Assembly (NCBI GenBank): GCA_003535475.1
Contig: DOHC01000229.1
Span: forward strand, 1-7,153
Length of the DNA: 7,153 bases
DNA from: Nitrospiraceae bacterium
GTDB lineage: Bacteria; Nitrospirota; Thermodesulfovibrionia; Thermodesulfovibrionales; UBA1546
Direction of reading: 5' to 3'
Shown here: positions 1-6,169 of the stretch, piece by piece
How the letters are laid out: every line of letters starts with the position of its first letter
How positions within the stretch are numbered: position 1 is the first letter of the stretch
Program-made: the position numbers and the translations under genes
Notes under the pieces: model-generated
Database searches by the model: none
Told to the model about the DNA's origin: nothing
Seen by the model: only the letters and a program-made list of their open reading frames with translations

Positions 1-862
1 CGCCTCTTAATGCGGGCTTTAAGTCTATTTCAGTTTCAGAGAATAAACACGGCTTGAGCTTTCCGTTTGAAGTCAGTCTCAGGCGGTTGCACTCTTCGCA
101 GAAGTGGTGGGTTATTGCACTTATAAAGCCGATAACTCCCTGCGCATCTTTAAACCTGAAATATTTTGACGGCCCATTTTTTCTTACGCGTACAGGCGTA
201 AGGGCGCCAAGTGTCTCAACAATGGATTTTATCTCATCGCGGGAGATATACTTGTCAGCGCTCCAGAACCCGCGGCTTCCAAAAGGCATAAACTCTATAA
301 ATCTGACATGATAGTCGCTGTTGAGGGTTATTCTTGCAAAGTCTATTATCTCATCTCCGTTAAGCCCTTTTATCGGAATCATGTTTATCTTTACAGGAAG
401 CAGCCCGCTTTTCCTCGCAGTTTCTATTCCGCGGAGGACAACATTTATGTCCCCGCCCCTTGTTATCTCTTTAAACCTTTCAGGCCTAAGCGAATCAAGG
501 CTTACATTTACTCTGTCAACGCCTGACTCTATGAGCTTTTCCGCATACTTTTCAAGCAGGATGCCGTTTGTTGTAATGCTGAGGTCTTCTATGCCGGGGA
601 TATTTTTTATTGAGGAAGTCAGGCTCGTAATGTCTTTTCTTGCCAAGGGCTCGCCGCCTGTTAGCCTGATTTTTCTGACGCCGAGCCCTGATGCTATTCT
701 TATTATTCTTAGTATCTCTTCATAAGACAGAATTTCTTTGTGCTCTATCAGACGCAGTCCATCAGAAGGCATGCAATAGACGCAGCGCAGGTTGCACCTG
801 TCAGTGATGGAGATGCGCATGTAATCTATTGTTCTGTTAAACGTATCTCTCAGTTCTGCCAT
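1..862 (-). CDS. moaA: GTP 3',8-cyclase MoaA (partial, C-terminus beyond window)
   Basis: Radical SAM enzyme that converts GTP to 3',8-cyclo-GTP (with MoaC giving cyclic pyranopterin monophosphate), the first step of molybdenum cofactor synthesis in the cytoplasm. My translation gives 287 residues before the window edge; the family is usually about 325-330, so only the tail with the terminal Gly-Gly is missing. The N-terminus has the family signature DTFNRTIDYMRISITDRCN with the SAM-cluster cysteines C23, C27 and C30 (CxxxCxxC). GGEP, the SAM-binding motif, is at 69-72. The second [4Fe-4S] cluster ligands are C255, C258 and C272 (CxxC-x13-C), which is specific to MoaA among radical SAM proteins. 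The ATG at 862 directly follows the TAA of cpoB in the same frame. A second Met at residue 15 is less likely because it would drop the conserved FNR segment. The ribosome binding site is only a purine-rich AAAAAGGG within the cpoB end, so translational coupling is likely. No frameshift is seen. Confidence 0.96.
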   Translation of the reverse strand, partial: MAELRDTFNRTIDYMRISITDRCNLRCVYCMPSDGLRLIEHKEILSYEEILRIIRIASGLGVRKIRLTGGEPLARKDITSLTSSIKNIPGIEDLSITTNGILLEKYAEKLIESGVDRVNVSLDSLRPERFKEITRGGDINVVLRGIETARKSGLLPVKINMIPIKGLNGDEIIDFARITLNSDYHVRFIEFMPFGSRGFWSADKYISRDEIKSIVETLGALTPVRVRKNGPSKYFRFKDAQGVIGFISAITHHFCEECNRLRLTSNGKLKPCLFSETEIDLKPALRG

Positions 863-1753
863 TTACTTCTGGCCCTTTTTGTTCATCTCCTCTAATTTTT
901 TCTTTGCGAGGGCAGCTTCTTTGGATTTGGGATATTTTTCTTTAAGCTGTTCAAGAATTCCTCTTGCGGCTTTCTTATCGCCCATCTCAATGAATGAATA
1001 CCCCTGTTTTAAAAGAGCGCCCGGAGCCTTTTCACTGCTTGGATAATTTTTTAGGAGCGCATCATATTCAACAATTGCGCCTGCGTAGTCTTCTTCAGCG
1101 TAATAGGCTTCAGCTATCCAGAACTGTGCATTGCCGGCAAGCTTATCTTTCGGGAATTCTTTCTGAAACGCATCAAATTTTTCTCGCGCCTCTTTGTATT
1201 TTTTGTTTTTGAAAGAGGCGTAGGCGGCTTCATACGCCTTTGCAGGGTCTTTTATTTCAGGGGTTTTTGCCTCTTCAGTTTCAGATTTCTTTTCTTTTTT
1301 TACATCTTTTACATCAGGCTTGTCTTTTGGCGCGGTATCAGTATCTGTTTTTGAAGAGAGTTTTGTCTGTATTTCCTTAACCTGTGTTTCAAGGGCTGTT
1401 ATCTGAGAGCGGAGCAGGTCCATCTCCGAAGATTTGTCTTTCAGAGACTTGTCAATAAAATATTTATTCTCATCAAACCTTCCTGTCAAAGACTGGAGGT
1501 CTTTTGAGATTCCTGAGACCTCTGAGCGGAGCGACACCATGCTTTCTCTTATTGCATTAAGCGAGTCTTCTTTTGCTGATTTTTCTTTGATATCAGCAAT
1601 CTCTGTTTTAAACGCAGATTTTGTCTCTGAGGTCTCTTTCTTTATATCATAGGAATCTTTTTTAAGCTGATTAATGTCAGCCTTCATTACCGCAAGCTCA
1701 TCAGTTACACATCCTGCAAGAAACAACACGAGAATTAGAATAAACCTTTTCAC
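863..1753 (-). CDS. cpoB: Tol-Pal accessory protein CpoB/YbgF, predicted lipoprotein
   Basis: Periplasmic accessory protein of the Tol-Pal system; in E. coli CpoB coordinates peptidoglycan synthesis with outer-membrane constriction. The 296-residue product begins with a lipoprotein signal peptide ending in the lipobox LAGC (Cys15), so it is predicted to be lipid-anchored, unlike the soluble E. coli protein. Residues about 20-135 are heptad-like and charged, consistent with a long coiled coil. Residues about 135-170 are a Lys/Glu/Asp-rich linker. Residues about 173-285 form three TPR-type repeats, starting AYEAAYASF, FWIAEAYYA and LLKQGYSF, each followed by a YP/FP-type turn. Start is GTG at 1753, immediately after the pal TAA and in the same frame. 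A GCAGG Shine-Dalgarno-like sequence lies in the pal 3' end. The lipobox position supports this start. Position after pal in the tol order is the usual one. The family is clear; the anchoring membrane is inferred from the lipobox and family, with Val at +2. Confidence 0.93.
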   Translation of the reverse strand: MKRFILILVLFLAGCVTDELAVMKADINQLKKDSYDIKKETSETKSAFKTEIADIKEKSAKEDSLNAIRESMVSLRSEVSGISKDLQSLTGRFDENKYFIDKSLKDKSSEMDLLRSQITALETQVKEIQTKLSSKTDTDTAPKDKPDVKDVKKEKKSETEEAKTPEIKDPAKAYEAAYASFKNKKYKEAREKFDAFQKEFPKDKLAGNAQFWIAEAYYAEEDYAGAIVEYDALLKNYPSSEKAPGALLKQGYSFIEMGDKKAARGILEQLKEKYPKSKEAALAKKKLEEMNKKGQK

Positions 1754-2317
1754 TTATTTGCCTGCTTTCCCTGATACAAACTGAACCCTTCTGTTTTTCT
1801 GCCAGCAGTCTTCGGTCTGCTCTTTGCAGAGCGGTTTTTCTTCGCCATAACTTATTGTGTCAAGCCTGTTTTTTGTCACGCCTGCCGATGCGATGTAATC
1901 CCTTGCAGATTTTGCCCTTTTTTCTCCGAGCGCAAGATTGTATTCATTAGTGCCCCTGTCATCGCAATGCCCTTCAAGGATCATTTTTGCACCATTATTT
2001 TTTATAAGCCAGTCTGCTACAGCCTTCAGGGTTGGCTTTGCATCTTCCCTTACAGTGTATTTGTCAAAATCAAAAAGTATATTCCCGAACTGGGCAGGTT
2101 TTGCCTCTGTAACTTCCTTTACCGGCATAGTTTCTACCTTCTTAGGTTCTGCCTTTGCCATAACCGGCTCCTCTGCCTTCTGCTCAACAGGCGCTGCTTT
2201 TTGAGCTGTTTCCTTTGGCGCTTCCTGCGTAACAGGTGCGGTTACCGTCCTTTTTGCGCATCCTGCAAAAACGAAAACTAAAACAAAAGCCAGAAACAAT
2301 AAAAAAATCCTTTTCAT
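1754..2317 (-). CDS. pal: Peptidoglycan-associated lipoprotein Pal
   Basis: Outer-membrane lipoprotein that binds peptidoglycan and interacts with TolB and TolA, tethering the outer membrane to the cell wall. The 187-residue product has a hydrophobic signal peptide with lipobox FAGC (Cys20), an Ala/Pro/Lys/Glu-rich flexible linker at about 22-75, and an OmpA-like domain at about 78-181. The core motif GHCDDRGTNEYNLALGEKRA starts at residue 116. Asp119 and Arg134 have the 15-residue spacing expected of the diaminopimelate-binding pair in OmpA-like domains, and NRR at 175-177 is also typical. Cys164 and Cys171 could form a disulfide; a Cys pair here is common outside gamma-proteobacteria. ATG at 2317 is preceded by a very strong AGGAGGAGG site. 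The gene follows tolB after a 97-nt gap and its TAA stop touches the cpoB GTG. Expression is probably boosted at translation relative to its overlapping neighbours, fitting an abundant structural lipoprotein. Confidence 0.97.
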   Translation of the reverse strand: MKRIFLLFLAFVLVFVFAGCAKRTVTAPVTQEAPKETAQKAAPVEQKAEEPVMAKAEPKKVETMPVKEVTEAKPAQFGNILFDFDKYTVREDAKPTLKAVADWLIKNNGAKMILEGHCDDRGTNEYNLALGEKRAKSARDYIASAGVTKNRLDTISYGEEKPLCKEQTEDCWQKNRRVQFVSGKAGK

Positions 2318-2320
2318 AAA

Positions 2321-2332
2321 ACCTCCTCCTTT
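2321..2332 (-). promoter_or_regulatory. Strong ribosome binding site of pal
   Basis: Read on the minus strand the sequence is AAAGGAGGAGGT, followed after a short T-rich spacer by the ATG at 2317. The doubled AGGAGG core is nearly a perfect anti-Shine-Dalgarno match. It is stronger than any other site in the operon, where the other tol genes rely on overlap coupling or weaker GAGG/AAGGA sites. It supports the chosen pal start and suggests high translation of Pal. Confidence 0.85.
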
Positions 2333-2340
2333 TTTAGTGG

Positions 2341-2417
2341 ACAGTCATCAGTGAACTGTGAATAGTTAACGGCCGCTGTTTTTACTATTCACTTAACACT
2401 GTTCACCATTCACTGTT
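2341..2417. repeat. Inverted arrays of a degenerate 7-bp repeat between tolB and pal
   Basis: On the plus strand, 2383-2417 splits into five consecutive heptamers: TACTATT, CACTTAA, CACTGTT, CACCATT, CACTGTT (consensus CACTRTT). At 2351-2371 the same unit appears in the opposite orientation as GTGAACT, GTGAATA, GTTAACG. The two halves are separated by a short GC-rich centre (cggccgc at 2370-2376). Arms 2358-2369 and 2381-2392 pair at 11 of 12 positions with an 11-nt loop. In the operon transcript this hairpin is not followed by a U-run, so it does not look like an intrinsic terminator. It starts right at the tolB stop codon. It could be an RNA processing or stability element, or a small dispersed repeat; the sequence alone does not decide. 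Confidence 0.75.
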
Positions 2418-3709
2418 TAATTGGGCGACCACCTTGGGCCAAAGGCCCGTAACCACGGTGGGGTTATTTTTTTTTGTGATTCTCCGTTTGCCCGCATTAT
2501 GTAAATGCCGCTGCCTCCGTTTCTGTCAGACGAGAATATTATAAATCTTCCATCAGGAGAAAATGAAGGGTCTTCGTTGTTGCCTTTGTCTGTGATCTGG
2601 CTAAGAGCTGAGCCGTCAGGAGAGATAATGAAAATCTGATGCTTGCCCGAGACCCTGCTGACAAACACGATTTTTTTTCCGTCAGGCGACCAGCTTGGCG
2701 AGGTATTATACGAGCCTTCAAATGTCAGCCTTCTTGTGTCATATCCGTTTCTGTTCATTATATATATCTGGGGGGTCCCGCCGCGGTCTGATACAAATGC
2801 AACAAGCTTCCCGTCAGGCGAGACAGCAGGCGAGATCTCTATCCATCTTGCAGAGGTTATCCTTGTAAGTTTTGAATCTGAAATTCTTAAATTATATAAA
2901 CCGTATGTCTCATCCTGCGATGATGAAAACATAATCTCATCTCCGTCAGGGGAAAAATTGCCTGTGATATTAAGCCCTCTGGAGGCAAAAACTTTTTTTT
3001 CTGTCATTTTCGTAAAGTCTAACAAATATATTCCCCATTGTCCACCCCTTTCAGAGGAGTAGACTATCCTGCTGCCGTCCTGCGACCAGTGCGGCCTGAG
3101 GACAAAATTTCCTTTAATTCCAAGCCGTTTAATGTCTGTGCCGTCCCAGTCCATCATGTGAAGCCCTTTTTTGCCCTCATCTTCTGCAACAAATGCCACC
3201 TTTGTTCTGAATATGCCTTTTTCGCCTGTTATATGCTGGTATATATCGCTTGCAATGCTGTGGCCAAGATGCCTTATCGAAGCCTTTGCTCCTTTGTATT
3301 CTTTCCTTAAGACCTCTCTCCCTTCGCTTGTATCATAAAGCGAGACAACTGCTGTAAGGTTTTGTTCTCCGTGCACAGTTCCCTTTATAACAGCCTCTGC
3401 GCCGATTACAGTCCAGTTTTTAGGATTGAAAGCCTCGGCAGATTTTTCTATAAAGGCAGCCCTGTCAATGGAGAGGAAAAAACCTGTAAACTCAAGGTCA
3501 TCCCTTACGATGTCTGCGATCTGTTTTCCCTCTGTGCCGCTGAATTCCTGAATAGCGATCGGAAGTTTTTTTATTGCAGGAGAGGTTATGTCAATATATA
3601 TCTTTGCTTCAACCGCAGTAGACAGCAAACAGCAAACAGCAAACAGCGCAGAAAAGAATATGGCATAGCATTTGAGCGGTTTTTTTTGCCGAAGTTCTTT
3701 TGTCTTCAC
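2417..3709 (-). CDS. tolB: Tol-Pal system protein TolB (periplasmic beta-propeller)
   Basis: Periplasmic hub of the Tol-Pal system; in the family it binds Pal and is released by contact with TolA. The 430-residue length matches the family. Residues 1-35 are a Sec signal peptide (basic n-region, hydrophobic 14-32, cleavage predicted after VEA). Mature protein starts KIYIDITSPAIKKLPIAI, typical of TolB. The N-terminal domain runs to about residue 165 and the C-terminal six-bladed propeller from about 168. WD40-like/PD40 signatures recur: WSQDG at 208, FSPDG at 252, VSPDG at 296, WSPDG at 340, FSPDG at 383, WSPN at the end; these also give a recurring plus-strand CCGTCAGG word in the DNA. Start is GTG at 3709, overlapping the tolA TGA by 4 nt, with GAGG 8 nt upstream inside tolA. 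A 7-bp tandem repeat lies in the signal-peptide coding region. The Cys26-Cys27 pair there is not a lipobox. Confidence 0.97.
   Translation of the reverse strand: MKTKELRQKKPLKCYAIFFSALFAVCCLLSTAVEAKIYIDITSPAIKKLPIAIQEFSGTEGKQIADIVRDDLEFTGFFLSIDRAAFIEKSAEAFNPKNWTVIGAEAVIKGTVHGEQNLTAVVSLYDTSEGREVLRKEYKGAKASIRHLGHSIASDIYQHITGEKGIFRTKVAFVAEDEGKKGLHMMDWDGTDIKRLGIKGNFVLRPHWSQDGSRIVYSSERGGQWGIYLLDFTKMTEKKVFASRGLNITGNFSPDGDEIMFSSSQDETYGLYNLRISDSKLTRITSARWIEISPAVSPDGKLVAFVSDRGGTPQIYIMNRNGYDTRRLTFEGSYNTSPSWSPDGKKIVFVSRVSGKHQIFIISPDGSALSQITDKGNNEDPSFSPDGRFIIFSSDRNGGSGIYIMRANGESQKKITPPWLRAFGPRWSPN
3623..3647. repeat. 7-bp tandem repeat (CAGCAAA, 3.6 copies) inside the tolB signal-peptide coding region
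   Basis: The plus strand reads CAGCAAA three times followed by CAGC, a perfect 25-nt tract. In tolB it encodes residues 21-29 (A-L-F-A-V-C-C-L-L) of the hydrophobic signal core. Because 7 is not a multiple of 3, gain or loss of one unit would frameshift tolB. The unit reads as hydrophobic codons in all three frames. Confidence 0.9.
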
Positions 3710-4380
3710 GGCGTAAACCTCAATCCTATTTCCATCTCATGCGGAGGAGGAGAAACAGGGCTTGCTTTATTAATGGCTCTAAGAACAGAGCGGTCAAAGA
3801 GAACATTGCCCGAGCTTTTTTCGACACTGTTTATCTTAACAGTTCCGTTCGACATTATAGTTACCGAGATTACTGCTTCAAGATTTTTCCCCCATGCCTC
3901 GGGGAATGCCCAGCGCTGCCTTATCTCTTTTCCTATCCTTTCAGAATAACTCTCTAACATTGAAGTTTCATTGCCTCCATTTTTTGCAGGAGGAGAGATT
4001 TCTTTTGCATCTTTCCCTTGCTTGTCAGCGCCCTTGATGGAAACCATGTTTCTCAGTTTAACAACGCGCTTTGCCTTTCTTGTTGCCTCTAATGCGGCGA
4101 TTCTGTCCGAGATGTATTGCTTTGAATCCTCAGAGGCTTTGTTTTTTGAAGGCTCTGAAGGCAGTTTCATTTTTTGTTCAGGCTCTTCTGTCTGTAGCGC
4201 TGTACCTTCTTTGCCGCGCGCAGGCTGTCCGCTGACTTCAGTGCTGACAAGGCTTACAATATACGGAGAGGGCATTGTAAAATGATTTACATTTTTAATT
4301 GTTATCAGCGCTGTAAAGATAAAAGTCAGGTGAAGCAAAAAAGAGAAGAATGCCGTGGCTGGAAGGCTCGGTTCCTTCAT
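3706..4380 (-). CDS. tolA: TolA-like protein, TonB/TolA C-terminal domain
   Basis: Inner-membrane anchored protein expected to couple the TolQ-TolR motor to TolB/Pal across the periplasm. The 224-residue product is short compared with E. coli TolA (421). It has one N-terminal membrane segment (about 10-30) containing S13-FLL-H17, matching the SxxxH motif by which TolA and TonB couple to their proton channel. Residues about 45-140 are a charged, Pro/Lys/Glu-rich spacer with a short helical stretch near 85-110. Residues about 143-224 are a TonB C-terminal-type domain (IRQRWAFPEAW, then VTIMSNGTVKINSVEKSSGN, FDRSVLRAINKASP). ATG at 4380 overlaps the tolR TGA by 4 nt, with GAAGGGA just upstream. 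By domain alone it could be called a TonB family protein; its place between tolR and tolB argues for the TolA role. Confidence 0.9.
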   Translation of the reverse strand: MKEPSLPATAFFSFLLHLTFIFTALITIKNVNHFTMPSPYIVSLVSTEVSGQPARGKEGTALQTEEPEQKMKLPSEPSKNKASEDSKQYISDRIAALEATRKAKRVVKLRNMVSIKGADKQGKDAKEISPPAKNGGNETSMLESYSERIGKEIRQRWAFPEAWGKNLEAVISVTIMSNGTVKINSVEKSSGNVLFDRSVLRAINKASPVSPPPHEMEIGLRFTP

Positions 4381-4784
4381 TTCCCTTCTATGTTTATCTT
4401 AGGCTCGGTTATCATTCCGAGTTTCTCTATCCCTGCCTCCTTTATGTCGCTCATCACCTGAACAACAAAGCCGTAGGGCACATCCTTATCAGCTTTAAGA
4501 AAGACATTTGGGTTTAATTTGCTGATTGCAGTAAGCTTCTGCTTTATCTCAGACATAGACATAGGTTTGTCATTCATAAAAATAATGCCGTCTTTTTTTA
4601 TCACAAGTGTTATTCTTTCTTCAGAAGGCAGGTCTTTGCCTTTTGCCTGAGGAAGGGTTACATCAATGCCCTGCTGGAGCAGCGGCGCTGTCACCATAAA
4701 GATTATGAGCAGCACGAGCATTACGTCCACGAAGGGCGTTACATTTATCTCTGAAAGCACATTTCTGTCTCTTCCAGCCCTCAT
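4377..4784 (-). CDS. tolR: Biopolymer transporter TolR (ExbD family)
   Basis: Inner-membrane subunit of the proton-driven TolQ-TolR motor, with a periplasmic domain that in the family can bind peptidoglycan. The 135 residues show the ExbD/TolR N-terminal signature SEINVTPFVDVMLVLLIIFMVTAP. Asp20 in the single membrane helix (about 18-36) is the family's proton-carrying residue. The periplasmic domain follows (about 45-130; ITLVIKKDGIIFMNDKP, then VFLKADKDVPYGFVVQVMSDIKEAGIEKLGMIT), the usual ExbD fold pattern. ATG at 4784 overlaps the tolQ TGA by 4 nt and has AAAGGA about 6 nt upstream. Length is close to the family norm of about 140. ExbD is the alternative name, but the adjoining tolB and pal make TolR the better call. 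Confidence 0.96.
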   Translation of the reverse strand: MRAGRDRNVLSEINVTPFVDVMLVLLIIFMVTAPLLQQGIDVTLPQAKGKDLPSEERITLVIKKDGIIFMNDKPMSMSEIKQKLTAISKLNPNVFLKADKDVPYGFVVQVMSDIKEAGIEKLGMITEPKINIEGK

Positions 4785-5407
4785 TCTGTTTCCTTTGTGA
4801 AGAAGTCAAGGAGTTCTTCGGAGAAGTCCTCCATCTCTATAATCATCTGGCGCGCCCTGCTCAGATAATAGTTATATGCGATTACAGCAGGGATTGCAGC
4901 AGCAAGTCCTGCCGCTGTTGTAATCAATGCCTCTGCAATGCCCGGAGCAACGACTGCCAAAGATGCCGAGCCTGCTGCGCCTATCCCTCTGAAGGCATTC
5001 ATTATTCCCCAGACAGTTCCGAACAGGCCGATGAACGGCGTGGTAGAACCTGTGGTTGCTAGGAAGCTCAGGTATTTCTCAAGCTTTGCTGACTCAAGCG
5101 CTGAGAATCTTCTGAGAGAGCGTTTAATCTCAGCTTTGTCAACAATATTTTCTGAGGATGTAAATTTAAATATATTGGCCAGAGGGTAGAGATTAATGGA
5201 ACGCACAGCAGTTAAAAGCCCTTTCAAGTCGCGGCCTGCCCTGTATGATCTCAGGAATACGTCTGTCTCTTTGTTAGCCCTTGAAATGTAGCGGTATTTA
5301 TAAAAAATGATTGCCCATGATACGACAGAGAAAAACAGCAGGATAAGCAATACCACTTTAACCACATAGCCTGCCTGAAGAATCAATTGTATTGCAGAGT
5401 GTTGCAT
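4781..5407 (-). CDS. tolQ: Proton channel protein TolQ (MotA/TolQ/ExbB family)
   Basis: Inner-membrane protein that with TolR forms the proton channel energising TolA. It has three membrane segments in the family order: about 14-36, 117-139 and 153-178 (numbered from the ATG start). The hallmark second-helix region TTPFIGLFGTVWGIMNAF and third-helix region GIAEALITTAAGLAAAIPA are intact. The open frame extends to a GTG at 5413, but that codon overlaps the Shine-Dalgarno AGAGAGG; the ATG at 5407 lies 5 nt after it, so I place the start there, giving 208 residues. This is slightly shorter than E. coli TolQ (230). It is the first gene of the tol operon, with its own predicted promoter, and is separated from the gene upstream by the largest gap in this part of the cluster. 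It overlaps tolR by 4 nt. Confidence 0.95.
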   Translation of the reverse strand: MQHSAIQLILQAGYVVKVVLLILLFFSVVSWAIIFYKYRYISRANKETDVFLRSYRAGRDLKGLLTAVRSINLYPLANIFKFTSSENIVDKAEIKRSLRRFSALESAKLEKYLSFLATTGSTTPFIGLFGTVWGIMNAFRGIGAAGSASLAVVAPGIAEALITTAAGLAAAIPAVIAYNYYLSRARQMIIEMEDFSEELLDFFTKETE

Positions 5408-5412
5408 AAGCA

Positions 5413-5419
5413 CCTCTCT
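5413..5419 (-). promoter_or_regulatory. tolQ ribosome binding site that decides the start codon
   Basis: On the minus strand AGAGAGG is followed by a 5-nt spacer (TGCTT) and then ATG at 5407. The upstream in-frame GTG at 5413 overlaps the last G of this site and so cannot use it. This favours the ATG. Confidence 0.7.
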
Positions 5420-5448
5420 TTTATTTTGATATTAGCTTTAACTGTTAA

Positions 5449-5477
5449 ACTTTAAAAAATTTTGGGCTAAAAGTCAA
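5449..5477 (-). promoter_or_regulatory. Predicted sigma70 promoter of the tol operon
   Basis: In the gap upstream of tolQ, the minus strand has TTGACT (5472-5477; 5 of 6 to the -35 consensus), a 17-nt spacer, and TAAAGT (5449-5454; 4 of 6 to the -10 consensus). The region around it is AT-rich. A transcript would start near 5442 and leave a leader of about 35 nt before the tolQ ATG. It lies wholly outside the upstream coding sequence. The operon may also receive read-through from tlyA, since no terminator is visible in this gap. Confidence 0.55.
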
Positions 5478-5489
5478 TTGCACGTCCGC

Positions 5490-6164
5490 TCAGCGCCCTT
5501 TTCTTGCCTGAACAATTTTTTTAGCGGTTGTGCGAATCACATCTGCTATATTTCTGTTCTTTTCAAGAGAAGCGAGGTCTTTTATCTTTAAGCCGTACAA
5601 AAGCGGGACTGCCACTCCTGCAGGTGTTTTTGGATTGCTCACAACTGCAAGCAGCACCCCGTAATTTTTCATCCACTCTTTAGTTCGGGTAATTGCCCTC
5701 AGCGCTTCATCAGGGATAGAGCGGGAACGCGCAAACATCTCCACCTCCGGCTCTTTTATCTTCGGGTTATCAAGAACCGCCATGACTATCTGCTTGTTTG
5801 TATCTTTTATGAGAATTGACCTTGCCTCATGCCCGCCTCTCATTGCAAGCATCCTCTTCTCAGCGACACTCAGTCCCTGCACTTTCTGGAGAAGGGTTTG
5901 GGTGCGCTGCTCAGGGGTTTTCTCTGTCTCTTCAAGGAGCGCGGATACTTCTACGGGAATCTGTAAGATTTTTGCAGCCTCTTCCCTTATATTTTCAGGG
6001 GTGTATGGGCTTTCAGCCAACAGCCTGAGGATGTCATGCCTCTGGGTATTTGCCTTTAAAACCTCCTCAAATAGAGATGGCTCTCCAGACTCTGAAATCA
6101 GCGCCTCTATCATCTCCTTTGATGCTATTGAGAGGTCAACCCCTATGCCTTTCTGTTCTTCCAT
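5490..6164 (-). CDS. Uncharacterised alpha-helical repeat protein
   Basis: I do not recognise a named family. The 224-residue product has no signal peptide or membrane segment, so it is predicted cytoplasmic, and it ends in a basic tail (QARKGR). It appears almost all helical, with a loosely recurring unit of a hydrophobic helix followed by an N/S-P-turn: LLAESPYTPENI (48-59), VLDNPKIKEPEV (130-141) and VVSNPKTPAGV (174-184). The two NPK turns are 44 residues apart, and a related element, RSRSIPDEALRAI, is at 146-158. This resembles HEAT-like or leucine-rich-repeat-variant solenoids, which often bind other proteins. Residues about 78-110 are a more polar linker. ATG at 6164 lies 5 nt after the tlyA stop, with AAGGG upstream, so it is probably co-transcribed with tlyA. 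Codon use matches its neighbours. A role tied to ribosome modification or the envelope operon is only a guess from position. Confidence 0.85.
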   Translation of the reverse strand: MEEQKGIGVDLSIASKEMIEALISESGEPSLFEEVLKANTQRHDILRLLAESPYTPENIREEAAKILQIPVEVSALLEETEKTPEQRTQTLLQKVQGLSVAEKRMLAMRGGHEARSILIKDTNKQIVMAVLDNPKIKEPEVEMFARSRSIPDEALRAITRTKEWMKNYGVLLAVVSNPKTPAGVAVPLLYGLKIKDLASLEKNRNIADVIRTTAKKIVQARKGR

Positions 6165-6169
6165 TCCGG

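Noticed and set aside
321..725. 134-residue plus-strand frame opposite moaA
   Set aside because: The minus-strand reading is an unmistakable MoaA with both iron-sulfur cysteine sets.
2358..2392. Hairpin between tolB and pal as an intrinsic terminator
   Set aside because: The stem is AT-rich, has a mismatch and is not followed by a U-run in the transcript direction; pal belongs to the same operon.
2623..3080. Recurring CCGTCAGG word on the plus strand as a DNA repeat or CRISPR-like array
   Set aside because: It is the reverse complement of codons for the SPDG motif that recurs in the TolB propeller blades; spacing follows the protein repeat.
3623..3640. TolB as a lipoprotein because of Cys26-Cys27 in the signal core
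   Set aside because: The residues before them (FAV) do not form a lipobox, the Cys pair lies within the hydrophobic core, and VEA gives a normal signal peptidase I site further on.
3362..3949. 195-residue plus-strand open frame opposite the tolB/tolA junction
   Set aside because: It lies fully antisense to two genes with clear family motifs, shows no recognisable domain, and has no supporting context; it is a shadow frame.
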